From positions 1 through 64,000 of the forward strand of contig CAZYPK010000002.1 of the NCBI GenBank assembly GCA_964649195.1: a stretch of DNA of 64,000 nucleotides, read 5' to 3'. The notes beneath the pieces are model-generated. The model searched no databases. It was given only the letters and a program-made list of their open reading frames with translations, and was not told where the DNA came from. Each line of letters starts with the position of its first letter. The first letter of the stretch is position 1. This DNA comes from JTS-RE9 sp964649195 (GTDB taxonomy: Bacteria > Planctomycetota > Phycisphaerae > Phycisphaerales > Phycisphaeraceae). A program made the translations under genes and the position numbers. This document shows positions 9,728 through 17,929 of the stretch, piece by piece.

Positions 9728-10750
9728 ATGGCCAAGAGCACCAAAACATCGAAGAAATCCAGCGGCAAACCGGTGCCGTTCAAGGGCGGCCCGATCTCCA
9801 GGTTTCTCAGGCACAACTACCGCCACTTCAACGCCGCCACCGTGGTCGATGCCGCCGAGGGCTGGCGCACCCACATCAACGGCGGCAGGAAAATGCTCCT
9901 GGCGATGGGCGGCGCGATGAGCACCGCCGAACTGGGCCTGACGCTCGCCGAGATGATCCGCCAGGACAAGATTCACGCGATCTCCTGCTCCGCGAACAAT
10001 CTCGAGGAGGACATCTTCAACCTCGTCGCCCACGATCACTACGTCCGCATCCCCCACTACCGCGACCTGACGCCCGCCGATGAGCGCAGGCTGCTCGATC
10101 AGCATCTCAACCGCGTGACCGACACCTGCATCCCCGAAGGCGAAGCGATCCGTCGCATCGAAAAACACATCCACAAAATCTGGGACACCGCTGAAAAGAA
10201 GGGCGGGCGCAAACTGCCTTACGAATTCTTCTACGACCTCGTGCGCTCCGGCGTGCTCAAACAGTATTATCAGATCGATCCGAAGAACTCGTGGGTGCTC
10301 GCCGCCGCGAAGAAAAACATTCCCATCATCACCCCCGGCTACGAGGACTCCACCCTCGGCAACATCTTCACCGGCTACTGCCTGCGCGGCGAACTGAACC
10401 CCTCCACCATGAAGAGCGGCATCGAGCAGATGATGTTCTTCTCCGACTGGTACCGGAAAAACTGCGGCAAGACCGGCGTCGGCTTCTTCCAGATCGGCGG
10501 CGGCATCGCCGGCGACTTCCCCATCTGCGTCGTCCCCATGCTCCAGCAGGACATGGAAATCAATGTGCCTTTCTGGTCCTACTTCTGCCAGATCACCGAC
10601 ACCAACGAATCCTACGGCTCCTACTCCGGCGCCAACCCCACCGAAAAAATCACCTGGGGCAAACTCGACGAAGACACCCCCAAGTTCGCCATCAACTCCG
10701 ACGCCACCATCGTCGCCCCCTTGATCTTCGCCTACGTGCTGGGCCGGTGA
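9728..10750 (+). CDS. Deoxyhypusine synthase-like protein
   Basis: A 340-residue NAD-dependent enzyme of the deoxyhypusine synthase fold. The family transfers an aminobutyl group from spermidine onto a lysine (eIF5A in eukaryotes and archaea) or onto putrescine to give homospermidine in some bacteria. The sequence shows the nucleotide-binding segment MGGAMSTAELG near residue 60 and the C-terminal TWGKL with Lys312, matching the catalytic lysine region of the human enzyme (SWGKI). The start is the ATG of MAKSTKTSKK, followed by a Lys/Ser-rich tail. Bacteria lack eIF5A, so the substrate is probably a polyamine or unknown. Confidence 0.85.
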   Translation: MAKSTKTSKKSSGKPVPFKGGPISRFLRHNYRHFNAATVVDAAEGWRTHINGGRKMLLAMGGAMSTAELGLTLAEMIRQDKIHAISCSANNLEEDIFNLVAHDHYVRIPHYRDLTPADERRLLDQHLNRVTDTCIPEGEAIRRIEKHIHKIWDTAEKKGGRKLPYEFFYDLVRSGVLKQYYQIDPKNSWVLAAAKKNIPIITPGYEDSTLGNIFTGYCLRGELNPSTMKSGIEQMMFFSDWYRKNCGKTGVGFFQIGGGIAGDFPICVVPMLQQDMEINVPFWSYFCQITDTNESYGSYSGANPTEKITWGKLDEDTPKFAINSDATIVAPLIFAYVLGR

Positions 10751-10907
10751 GCGTTATGGATGTGATTGCATTCCGCCGCTTGCGGCGTAGCAACGAAAAA
10801 TGGCGGTGTTCACCCGCTTCACTCCCGCGCAAATCACCCCCGCCATTTGACTCGCAGGCCCAACCGATCTAAATTTCCCGGTCCGGTTCACCGGAACGAT
10901 TGCGCAC

Positions 10908-10982
10908 GGTGGGCGTAGCTCAGTTGGTTAGAGCATCGGGTTGTGATCCCGAGGGTCGGGGGTTCAAGTCCCCTCGCCCACC
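10908..10982 (+). tRNA. tRNA-His (GTG)
   Basis: The cloverleaf is complete: acceptor GTGGGCG pairs with CGCCCAC, the D-stem is GCTC/GAGC, the anticodon loop TTGTGAT carries GTG at 10943-10945, and the T-arm is GGGGG-TTCAAGT-CCCCT. An encoded G(-1) at 10908 faces discriminator C73 at 10982, the hallmark of tRNA-His. CCA is not encoded. An integrase gene ends 91 bp downstream, making this tRNA the likely integration target. Confidence 0.95.
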
Positions 10983-10990
10983 CTTGACAG

Positions 10991-11037
10991 AAACCGCGTG
11001 TTTTGCAGGAAATGCCTGCGAATCACGCGGTTTTTTC
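10991..11037 (+). terminator. Rho-independent terminator after tRNA-His
   Basis: Stem AACCGCGTG (10992-11000) pairs with CACGCGGTT (11024-11032) and continues into a T run. The loop itself holds a small hairpin GCAGG/CCTGC. It lies directly after the tRNA. Confidence 0.75.
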
Positions 11038-11073
11038 GTTTTATGCGTTCCTCGCGTTTCCTCAGACGAACCC

Positions 11074-12195
11074 TCATTTCCAGCGTTTGAAGGGGCCTTC
11101 CCCCCCGGATTCCCCCCCCGCTTTTTTGACACCGTTTGATACCCTCGCGAAGATCTCATCGGGCACCATGTTCGCGTAGTGCTTGCGGCTTGTGAGCAGC
11201 GAATGGCCATGAAAAATGGCAGCAGCGTAATCAGGCATTCCAGCGTTCAACATGTTTCGCTCACTGCTGGCCCGTAGCGTTTGCCACAGGTTTGCCCACG
11301 GCTGAACCTTGGCAGCCTTGATGATCATTCGTGCCTTGCGACGCGATCCGCCGTTCTCCTTGATCGGGATCAGCGTACGCTCATCCTCTGCCATTTCATC
11401 ATACCGACGCAAAATCAAATCCATCACGCGCGGAGGAATCGGCACGATTCTGGACTCACCGCCAACATGCCGCTCCGTCTTGGGACTCTCCACGCGCAGC
11501 CACGATCGCTCGACATCGACACAATCCCAGGTGAGCCGCTCCGACTCCGAGAAGATGCGAAGTCCCAGGTATCCAGCCACCGCAAACTGAAGCTTCCACA
11601 CGGTGGTAGGACTGGCATCAATGATCCGCTCAAGATCGCCGGGCGACACGTGGGCGGGATGCTTGCGAGCCGTCGCACCTGATGCCAGCTTGTTGAATGG
11701 ATCGCGCTCAATCGCTTCCAGATCAACCGCCGCGTTCATGATCGTCTTCGCGTTGCCGCAGTGCGTTTTGATGGTCGCTTCGCTGAGCTTTTGTGACTTG
11801 AGCCAGGTACGCCAGTCTTGAGCATCGCTGGGCGTGATGGTCCGCAGTTGTTTGTCTTCTGCGAAGAACGCGATGAGCTTGTCCCGCGTCTGTTCAAGCT
11901 TGCACATACTGCCCGGCTTCAAGTGGCCGGCTCGACTGGCGAGGTACTGAGTGAGCCACGGCTTGAGCTGCAGCGTCACACGAGGCCGCACAAGACCGAA
12001 GTAGGCAAGTCGCTCGTGCATTGCGTCGTCGATGTTCGCAAGCCACCTGGCTGAATCAGGATCGATTGGCGCTTTCATCTGCATCGCTGATACAAGATGA
12101 TCGATGCGAATCGCCACGGAAACCGCGATCTTCTCAGACGTTTTGCCCAGACGTAGACGCATCCGTTTCCCGTTGGGAAAATCATGCTCGATCAT
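11074..12195 (-). CDS. Tyrosine recombinase/integrase next to tRNA-His
   Basis: A 373-residue site-specific recombinase of the planctomycete-type phage integrase group. The SAM-like N-terminal domain covers residues 75-165 and the catalytic domain follows. Visible active-site positions are Arg in GYLGLRIFSE, Lys in ESPKTERH, Arg in LWQTLRASSE (the usual His of the H-x-x-R box is absent, as in this subgroup), His in FHGHS and the nucleophile Tyr in RKHYAN. The N-terminus starts abruptly at MIEHDFPNGKRMRLRLG; relatives usually have about ten more residues before this strand, and the position coincides with the broken end of the opposite-strand gene, so a short 5' truncation is likely. The gene points toward tRNA-His, as in integrated elements. 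Confidence 0.85.
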   Translation of the reverse strand: MIEHDFPNGKRMRLRLGKTSEKIAVSVAIRIDHLVSAMQMKAPIDPDSARWLANIDDAMHERLAYFGLVRPRVTLQLKPWLTQYLASRAGHLKPGSMCKLEQTRDKLIAFFAEDKQLRTITPSDAQDWRTWLKSQKLSEATIKTHCGNAKTIMNAAVDLEAIERDPFNKLASGATARKHPAHVSPGDLERIIDASPTTVWKLQFAVAGYLGLRIFSESERLTWDCVDVERSWLRVESPKTERHVGGESRIVPIPPRVMDLILRRYDEMAEDERTLIPIKENGGSRRKARMIIKAAKVQPWANLWQTLRASSERNMLNAGMPDYAAAIFHGHSLLTSRKHYANMVPDEIFARVSNGVKKAGGESGGEGPFKRWK

Positions 12196-12196
12196 C

Positions 12197-13204
12197 CATC
12201 TCTCCCTGGCGATTCATGAGACGGTCGAGTTTGCCATCACCTTGCAGATGGTCGAGTTGCAGGGCGGAGTCGATATCCGCTGGTTCAGCGACGGCTTCGC
12301 CAATGCCGTGACCGAGCTCGTGATCCGGCGGCTGGGGGACCGCGACGAACTGGCCGGACTTGAAAAGGGGCTGGACCCGTCCGAGTACGAACACTTGAAA
12401 CAAGACATCAATCTGGCCCACTGGCTGATGAGCCCCGTCGGCCTGAATGATGCGGCGGGCGGCATGGATAATCCGATCGACAGGGAACGGGAGATCACCA
12501 GCGCCCGTTACGCCTTCTCATTCGTCGAGGCTCGGCGTCTCATCGACGCGCACGGCGAAGGCATCGTGAAGAAGATCATGCGCGAGCTGACGGAACGGGG
12601 ACGAGTTCGGCCGACCGACTACTACGATGCCGTGAAACGGGTGACCGGCGAAGACATGACCGGACGTCTCCGCGCGTACCAGCGGTTCGACACCATCGAC
12701 GAAGGCATCAAGCTTCACGCGCAACAGTACGCCGACGCACGTGAGAAGGAGGATCATGGCGCGGCGCTGCTCGCGCTCGCGCGGCTCATCGAACTGCGAT
12801 CGAAGAACAGTTATGCCACCAACCAGTACCCGGTCGCCGCCAGGCTTTATCTCCGAATGGGCCGGCCCGACGTGGGCCTGCGGGTGATGCGGTCGCAGTG
12901 GAAACACATGCTCACGAACTTTCCGACTCTGGCCGAGGTCGGCGCCGAGGCGTTGATCGACTACGCCTTCGATTGCGGCGACCTGTCGATGGCGGACGAT
13001 GCGGCGCAAGACCTGATCCGGCGACACCCGCCTCACGGGCCCGCGCTGATCGTGCTCATGGACAAGGCGTTGAGGGCCGGAGAGCAGGATCAGATTGAGC
13101 AACTGGCCGAACGGTTGCGCGAATCGGAAAGTCAGTTTGATCGGAAACATCTCGCCGAAGCGGAACGCATCGGGGTGGCGCACAGGCTCAAACTCAAGAA
13201 GTGA
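12197..13204 (+). pseudogene. Truncated gluzincin-like/TPR protein fragment
   Basis: About 335 codons of an alpha-helical protein. The first recognisable residues (LSLAIHETVEFA, then WFSDGFANAVTELV) look like the zinc helix and glutamate helix of a gluzincin peptidase, as in the DUF1570 protein of this window, but the second His of HExxH is replaced (HETVE), so it is probably inactive. The C-terminal part, from about residue 190, looks like TPR helices. Coding ends abruptly at 12197, exactly where the divergent integrase begins; the upstream in-frame extension only reads the integrase antisense. I infer that an insertion or deletion removed the 5' end. Confidence 0.5.
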
Positions 13205-13402
13205 CGCGAGATGTTTTGACCGGGAGTGGCGACATGTTTCCGCACATCATGAGAAAAAGATTTCAAAGGAGCTCTTGACATGGGTCTGTTCTCTCGGACG
13301 CAAAAAAAGACAGGTCCATTATTCGCCGCTCTGTCCCCTTTTCCCCTTCCGTTACGCCTTTGGAAAGGGAAGGCGGGAAAGGCGGGAAAAGGCGATTACT
13401 TA

Positions 13403-15139
13403 TTACTTAAGCGCGGAAAAGGGGATAAGGTCTAACGGCTCATACGGATCATCCGTTCCCCTCACTGTGCTAAAGAGCAGGTCGCGCGCAAGTTGGTTGC
13501 GATTTTCTCGCAACTTCAAGTCCCGAAAACCACGAGCGACGAGTTCTGGCAATAGCGACTTGAAAGCACCTTTGTTAGCCAATACTTTGTGTAACAAAGA
13601 ACTGGTATCCTTCCAATTGCTGGGCCATACTACCGAACCTTCTCCCAGTAACAGGTCATGAGCCTTGGATACGACCGTCGCTTTGTCAAAGTTATCTATT
13701 CGTGAGACATCGCAAAGAACGCCCAGCACCTTCGTCCAATCGTTGGGCCATGCCACCGAATTGCCATTCAGAAGGAGGTCGCGGGCTTCGGTCACAATCC
13801 GTTCCGTGTGCTTCTTCGCGTTGCCCGCCATTTGAGGCCGGTTGGCTGTGGAATACTTCCAATAGTCCCGATCCTTCATTCTGTAGAAGGCTGCAACGCG
13901 TTTCTCTACAAGCCCGAATAGAAACCCGGCAGTCCATTTAGTTGTTTTACACTTGGGGTGATCCCACACGCTAAGCAGAAAAAGCAACTCTTCCGGCATC
14001 TCTGCGGCATTCACTTGTGGATCATCCCATAGCGGGGACCACCCATCGCAGTGGTTCTTCAAGAACAATGTCTGGAGCGCCGGAACATCACCCGCATCGT
14101 AGAGAAGTGCGGACATCTCCCGCACGGCTGCAAGCCGCACGGAGAACCGGCTGTCTTCCAGCAATGGCTCAATGATTGACCGAGCGTCCTCCGGCAAACA
14201 ATGGCCGTGAACTCTTGTGGGCAACTCGGCGACGATCTCTTCATGCGGACCGGCGGCCACGGCGCGATACCGGTCGAGGCGTTCTTCCTCGCGGTCGGTG
14301 AAGGGGCTCTCCCAGGCGCGTTGCGCCGCTTGCTGGTGCTTGGACCTGACGTTGGCATCACACCATTGGACGAGTGCCTGCTCAGTTGCGGCGTCGCGTG
14401 GCTCCTTCTTGTCCAGCATGCGGAAGGCTTCCGCCTGCACGCTCGGTTCGGGATGTTCGAGCAGGCGAAGCAGGCCCGCTTCGGTGGCCCAACGCATCTC
14501 GAACTCCTCGAAGACACCGATCGCACACGGTTTATGGTCGCGGAGGACATGCCGGAAATGTCTCCGCGGAAAGTCGCGCGAGGTTCCGAACAACCCATAC
14601 AAAGCCAGATACGTTTCCGCGGACGCCACGAGGGGCGGGATGTGTCCGTGCATTCCGAACTCCATCATCTCAAGCTCACGGAAGAAATGACGCGCATGCA
14701 GCGCTTCCCGATGCATGCTCTGCCGGACGATGTTCCGCCACGCCTCCCCGAAGCGGGAGGCCGATCCAAGCTTGGCGAGAATGTACGGGACGAAATACGC
14801 CAGGTAGGCGGCGGGCTGCATGAGCCGGGCCTTGGCGAACAACCATGGGCGCTCTTCGGGCGCAAGCAAGGCATCGCAGAAGGTGTTCGCAAGGGCTTCC
14901 GAGAGCACGACGCGGTGCGTTTGCGAGTTGCTGTTGTCCTCGTCGGCGGGAGCGGGCAGCAGGTGATGGCCGATCTCGTGGAGCAGGGTCATCCGCAGGA
15001 AGAGTTCGGAGACGTTCAGCCGCGCCGACGGGTGCGGCTCCCACGGGTCGAGACTGCGGACGAGATCGGCGGGCAGGGCAAAGAGCCGCTCGGGGCATTG
15101 GCGACCTCCTGCGTGTGTTCGACCTCGTAGCGTTCCCAC
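13403..15139 (-). CDS. HExxH metallopeptidase with helical repeats, probably 5'-truncated
   Basis: A 578-residue reading frame. Residues 50-60 hold a zinc-peptidase motif LLHEIGHHLLP, and a downstream SEALANTFCD supplies a plausible third ligand Glu, the gluzincin pattern. The rest is helical, with HEAT-like segments such as VRLAAVREMSALL. The first 16 codons (MGTLRGRTHAGG) overlap the 3' end of the Rep gene in another frame and do not resemble the rest. The domain probably began further upstream originally, so the ATG at 15139 may be accidental. Function is unknown; it is accessory to the integrated element. Confidence 0.5.
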   Translation of the reverse strand: MGTLRGRTHAGGRQCPERLFALPADLVRSLDPWEPHPSARLNVSELFLRMTLLHEIGHHLLPAPADEDNSNSQTHRVVLSEALANTFCDALLAPEERPWLFAKARLMQPAAYLAYFVPYILAKLGSASRFGEAWRNIVRQSMHREALHARHFFRELEMMEFGMHGHIPPLVASAETYLALYGLFGTSRDFPRRHFRHVLRDHKPCAIGVFEEFEMRWATEAGLLRLLEHPEPSVQAEAFRMLDKKEPRDAATEQALVQWCDANVRSKHQQAAQRAWESPFTDREEERLDRYRAVAAGPHEEIVAELPTRVHGHCLPEDARSIIEPLLEDSRFSVRLAAVREMSALLYDAGDVPALQTLFLKNHCDGWSPLWDDPQVNAAEMPEELLFLLSVWDHPKCKTTKWTAGFLFGLVEKRVAAFYRMKDRDYWKYSTANRPQMAGNAKKHTERIVTEARDLLLNGNSVAWPNDWTKVLGVLCDVSRIDNFDKATVVSKAHDLLLGEGSVVWPSNWKDTSSLLHKVLANKGAFKSLLPELVARGFRDLKLRENRNQLARDLLFSTVRGTDDPYEPLDLIPFSALK

Positions 15140-15912
15140 GTGCCCGTTGGACGTTCGCCCGTCTCAAGCCCCTTGTCGTAGATGCGAAGGTAGCGACCGC
15201 TGCCGTCCTTGCCGCGTCTGCCGATGTAGAGTCCGTGGCCCACGCGCTCGGTGCCGCTCATGTCCTCATGCGGCTTCCATCGTCTTGCCCTGCACAGTTC
15301 ATCACCGCGACACGAAGCCGTCGCCAGGTCGATCAATCCGATGCGCTCACCATCGGGACATTGCCAGTCGAGCCGGACATCGATGCGCGTACACTTGCGA
15401 CCCATGAGCAGCCATCGCAGCAGTTCCACGGACTCATCGCCCGTGATGGATGCCAGCGCGTTGCCGTTGAGTTCCACGCGGATGATCGGGCGTTCCTTGT
15501 CGGCATCATCGAACGCGATGACGGCTCCGTTGGCGAACACGCGGCTGCCGCCGTGCTGGAATCCCTTGCCGCCCTTGCTCACCCACGGGCCGAAGGTTTT
15601 CTCGAACATCGTGGTCACTTCCTCAAGCCCGGACTTGGGGCCGGTGATGGTCAGCCAGTCGATTCCCACGGCCACTTGTGACTTTGCCCCCCGTAATACC
15701 CAAGGGGGGCGACCCGAAACCTCACCCGATGCGGTCGGCACGGCCTGCGACGGCTTGCCGCATCGCTCGGGGACGCTCGGCGGCAAGCCGTCGCAGGCCG
15801 CCGCCGCATCGAACAGGGCCGGGTGACCCGCCAAGGCTTTTGCGGAGGTCCACTTGTCACGAAGTGAACGGTCGATTCGCTCTTTTGATGCTTCATGCTT
15901 ATCATCCATCAC
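15016..15912 (-). CDS. Rep_trans-type replication initiation protein, 3'-truncated
   Basis: A 298-residue protein of the Rep_trans group (replication initiators of filamentous phages, Tn916-like elements and rolling-circle plasmids). Hallmarks are VGIDWLTITG near residue 82, CTRIDVRLDW near 180 and YLRIYDKGLETGE near 242, followed by TWERYEVE. The domain then breaks off: the last 35 residues are low-complexity and overlap the peptidase gene in a different frame, consistent with a deletion junction near 15105. AAAGGA seven bases upstream supports the start. The N-terminal 60 residues contain a 21-bp perfect palindrome (15741-15800) and look inserted. With the integrase it marks an integrated replicative element. 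Confidence 0.65.
   Translation of the reverse strand: MMDDKHEASKERIDRSLRDKWTSAKALAGHPALFDAAAACDGLPPSVPERCGKPSQAVPTASGEVSGRPPWVLRGAKSQVAVGIDWLTITGPKSGLEEVTTMFEKTFGPWVSKGGKGFQHGGSRVFANGAVIAFDDADKERPIIRVELNGNALASITGDESVELLRWLLMGRKCTRIDVRLDWQCPDGERIGLIDLATASCRGDELCRARRWKPHEDMSGTERVGHGLYIGRRGKDGSGRYLRIYDKGLETGERPTGTWERYEVEHTQEVANAPSGSLPCPPISSAVSTRGSRTRRRG
15741..15800. repeat. 21-bp perfect inverted repeat inside rep
   Basis: Arm 15741-15761 (CGGCCTGCGACGGCTTGCCG plus C) pairs perfectly with 15780-15800 across an 18-base loop. It lies in the poorly conserved N-terminal part of the Rep frame and keeps that frame open. Confidence 0.85.
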
Positions 15913-15950
15913 AGAGTCCTTTCTGGATTGCAGAGTCTTTTGAGGATTCG

Positions 15951-16520
15951 TTACTCACCGCGTCCCTGCCCCTGCCACCAAGCGAAGGGCATCGACGCGG
16001 TTTTTTGTTGGTTCACCGTCCGGCCTCGCCGGAGGCACGAGAAGGCACCGCCAGTCGATTCCTTGAACACGCATGGCCTTCGTGCCCCTGACAGGCCGAC
16101 GCACCACGGCGACCGCCTGCATACATCCGCCGCCGGCTGAACCGCACATCGTTTGTCCGCCTGGAGCGGAACATTGCCGGCAATGACCGCCGCCGTCGCA
16201 GCACATCGCCCGCCGTCCGCTTCGCCATCGCACGGCCCCCGCGTTCCGTCCGCGATCACCGTTGCCGCACGACCGGACGCAACAGGCGCGGACGGGCGGG
16301 CGGCGGCGCTCTGCCGTTGTCTAGGGACAACCCCGCCGCCCGCGAAAGGCAGCTTCCGGGAGGAGCCGCCGCACGGCCCCCGCGTTCCGTCCGCGATCAC
16401 CGTTGCCCCGCGACCGGACGCAACAGGCGCGGACGGGCGGGCGGCGGCGCCAGGCGAAACCGCCATCGACCCGTCAAGGTCGATGGAAGTGGTGGAAAGG
16501 ATCATCCGTTGGTCATTCAT
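15951..16520 (-). CDS. Possible low-complexity ORF overlapping 80-bp repeats
   Basis: A 189-codon frame starts MNDQRMILST at an ATG with GGGAGG five bases upstream and overlaps the stop of the small gene before it. After about 25 ordinary residues it runs through the two 80-bp repeats (the peptide GARPS-like segment appears twice) and becomes Ala/Gly/Arg-rich, with no family resemblance. It may be only the remnant of a short gene. The rest of the 15913-16512 interval shows no other gene. Confidence 0.25.
   Translation of the reverse strand: MNDQRMILSTTSIDLDGSMAVSPGAAARPSAPVASGRGATVIADGTRGPCGGSSRKLPFAGGGVVPRQRQSAAARPSAPVASGRAATVIADGTRGPCDGEADGGRCAATAAVIAGNVPLQADKRCAVQPAADVCRRSPWCVGLSGARRPCVFKESTGGAFSCLRRGRTVNQQKTASMPFAWWQGQGRGE
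16230..16450. repeat. Pair of 80-bp direct repeats
   Basis: Copies at 16230-16309 and 16371-16450 are nearly identical (a difference around TTGCCGCAC versus TTGCCCCGC). They begin GCACGGCCCCCGCG and end GGGCGGGCGGCGGCGC, 141 bp apart. They lie between rep and the small upstream gene in the integrated element, where iterons or an origin could be expected. Confidence 0.85.
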
Positions 16521-16671
16521 GGCGCCCTCCCGACGAACGAACGATGAGAACCACCGCCGCCCGCTGTCCAGGCGAGAGCATCGGCCACGCTTCGATGAGT
16601 TCGTTCAACCCCGGATCGACGATCGCACCGGATTTTGCACCGCCTCGGTTGCGGACCCCCGATTTCCCCAT
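16513..16671 (-). CDS. Small protein, 52 aa, upstream of rep
   Basis: A short gene read on the minus strand from an ATG at 16671. After a basic, glycine-rich start (MGKSGVRNRGG) it has an amphipathic helix pair containing LNELIEAWPMLSPGQRAAVV. Similar short C-terminal helices ending in an AWP..LP/SPGQR pattern occur in small island-encoded proteins of planctomycetes, as far as I recall. It overlaps the next frame by a few bases and shares the strand with rep. Function is unknown; a regulatory role is a guess. Confidence 0.45.
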   Translation of the reverse strand: MGKSGVRNRGGAKSGAIVDPGLNELIEAWPMLSPGQRAAVVLIVRSSGGRHE

Positions 16672-16717
16672 GGGATTTTGACGTGTTCGGAGTCCTTCAG
16701 GGGCATTGCCAAAGCCG

Positions 16718-16745
16718 AAAACCCCGGAAGGTCCGGGGTTTTCTT
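16718..16745. terminator. Hairpin terminator, 11-bp perfect stem
   Basis: AAAACCCCGGA (16718-16728) pairs perfectly with TCCGGGGTTTT (16732-16742) across a 3-base loop. The A and T runs at both ends allow it to act on either strand. It separates the minus-strand rep group from the small + strand gene. Confidence 0.75.
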
Positions 16746-16908
16746 AGGGCCATCGATTCAAGATGGGCAAGTTGGCTAACCCTGTCATGGCGCGCAAACA
16801 TGTCAAACAACCCCAGGAAGATTCACACGGTGGCGGGACCGGAACGGGAACGGGAACGGGAGAAGGTCGTCCCCTATTACGACTACGCCGCCGTGTTCTT
16901 TCGAGGCC

Positions 16909-17175
16909 TTGTGCAACCGCAGGCCCTCCCGCACCACGCGCGGCAAATACCTGCACATGGAAACCGGCTATCCGGTGAAGCGGCACGGCCCCTACATCAG
17001 GCTTCCCGTGTTCACCGAACTCAAGCGGCAATTCACCACGGTCGAGGCCATGATGCGGTTCGCGCATAAGCTCGATGAAGTGCAGCGCGAACTTGGCGTC
17101 ACCGACGCCCGCTTCGACAAGGTGCCTCCGGAGTGGCCCCCAAAGAACAAGAAGGGCAAGAAGAAGAAAAAGTGA
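16909..17175 (+). CDS. Small hypothetical protein with Lys-rich tail
   Basis: The frame reads a coherent short protein containing RGKYLHMETGYPVKRHGPY, then a helical part (FTTVEAMMRFAHKLDEVQR) and a C-terminal poly-lysine tail. The start is uncertain: TTG at 16909 has no good ribosome site, the frame is open further upstream through a GGAACG tandem repeat (about 16838-16863), and ATG at 16957 is a shorter choice. No family is recognised. It probably belongs to the integrated element. The 16672-16908 stretch otherwise holds only the terminator and the microsatellite. Confidence 0.4.
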   Translation: MCNRRPSRTTRGKYLHMETGYPVKRHGPYIRLPVFTELKRQFTTVEAMMRFAHKLDEVQRELGVTDARFDKVPPEWPPKNKKGKKKKK

Positions 17176-17177
17176 GG

Positions 17178-17441
17178 TCATTCCTCATCGTCGCTGGCGT
17201 TCCATGAGTTGCCCAAGGCCTCCCACACCCACTCCACGCCCCTGGGCAGGGGGTGGGGCCAGTCCGCAGCGGCATGCAACCTCGCTCGGATGGCATTACA
17301 GCGACGCCATTGATCGTCGAAACAAGCTGGGACCCACTCCCCCCATTGGCCGCACCAAACCCCGTCGCTCCGGGCCGCCTCCGCTTCCCACCCGCCGAGC
17401 TTGACGCCGGAATGCCCGCATTCATCATGCCATTCTCCCAA
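17178..17441 (-). CDS. Small Cys/His/Trp-rich protein
   Basis: An 87-residue frame with WHDECGHSG near the start and spaced Cys residues (VWCGQW, PACFDD, RRCNA) plus many Trp, suggestive of a small metal-binding fold. It starts at a TTG inside the end of the preceding minus-strand gene (17-base overlap), which suggests coupling. No family is recognised. The opposite-strand frames in this stretch look like shadows. Confidence 0.4.
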   Translation of the reverse strand: MGEWHDECGHSGVKLGGWEAEAARSDGVWCGQWGEWVPACFDDQWRRCNAIRARLHAAADWPHPLPRGVEWVWEALGNSWNASDDEE

Positions 17442-17814
17442 ACAGAATACGCTGGCGGTTTCTCAATTCGAGGGCAAGCGTTCCGGCTTCCACCAACATA
17501 ATTTCCGCATGCTGCGGCACCCGACGCGGCCCATGCACCAGATCGTCAAAACGGCTCAATTCCGCGTCGCTGCTCAGTTCACACCTGGGACACCGCCAAC
17601 ACGCATCAAGGCCGTGCATGCACCCATCAAACGTCAACCATCGACGCCATTGGGAACGCCTGGTGGTGGCGATGTTCAATGAGATACAGGCGGTGCATGG
17701 GACGAATGTATTGTGTCCATGGATGCACAAGGGGTCCGGTGCAAACTGATGATCCGGGTATTTGATCGTCCACACGGGATAATCAGGGAAGTGGTGATAC
17801 TCAAAACGCCACAT
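17425..17814 (-). CDS. Small zinc-ribbon-like hypothetical protein
   Basis: A 129-residue protein from ATG 17814 (MWRFEYHHFPDYP), preferred over an ATG four codons upstream because GGAGAG sits just before it. Two Cys pairs, PLCIHGHNTFVPCTAC and CWRCPRC, could form a zinc ribbon. The C-terminal helix is charged. It pairs with the gene at 17178 by overlap. Similar small Cys-rich genes are common cargo of phage and island DNA. No specific function can be assigned. Confidence 0.45.
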   Translation of the reverse strand: MWRFEYHHFPDYPVWTIKYPDHQFAPDPLCIHGHNTFVPCTACISLNIATTRRSQWRRWLTFDGCMHGLDACWRCPRCELSSDAELSRFDDLVHGPRRVPQHAEIMLVEAGTLALELRNRQRILFGRMA

Positions 17815-17929
17815 CAATCTCTCCATCGCGGGGCGACTCGCCGCCCCGCAAGCACGATCCGGTCAGACTCATCGCGCATGAGCCTTCGCCGGACGGCGCG
17901 GGCGACCGACGACCACAGCGGCCAGGCAA

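Noticed and set aside
10798..10848. Terminator candidate after the DHS-like gene
   Set aside because: AAATGGCGG and CCGCCATTT pair, but they are separated by a 33-base loop and no T run follows. A MITE-interior fragment (CCGCTTGCGGCGTAGCAA) nearby may explain the sequence.
13280..13438. Small + strand ORF MGLFSRTQKKTG with AGGAG upstream
   Set aside because: The ribosome site is good, but after about 15 residues the peptide is encoded by a G/A-rich low-complexity tract and no family is seen. Kept as a possibility only.
16153..16779. 208-codon + strand frame across the 80-bp repeats
   Set aside because: The frame is kept open by the duplication of one repeat and by GC bias. It runs against a minus-strand small gene with better coding character and through a terminator.
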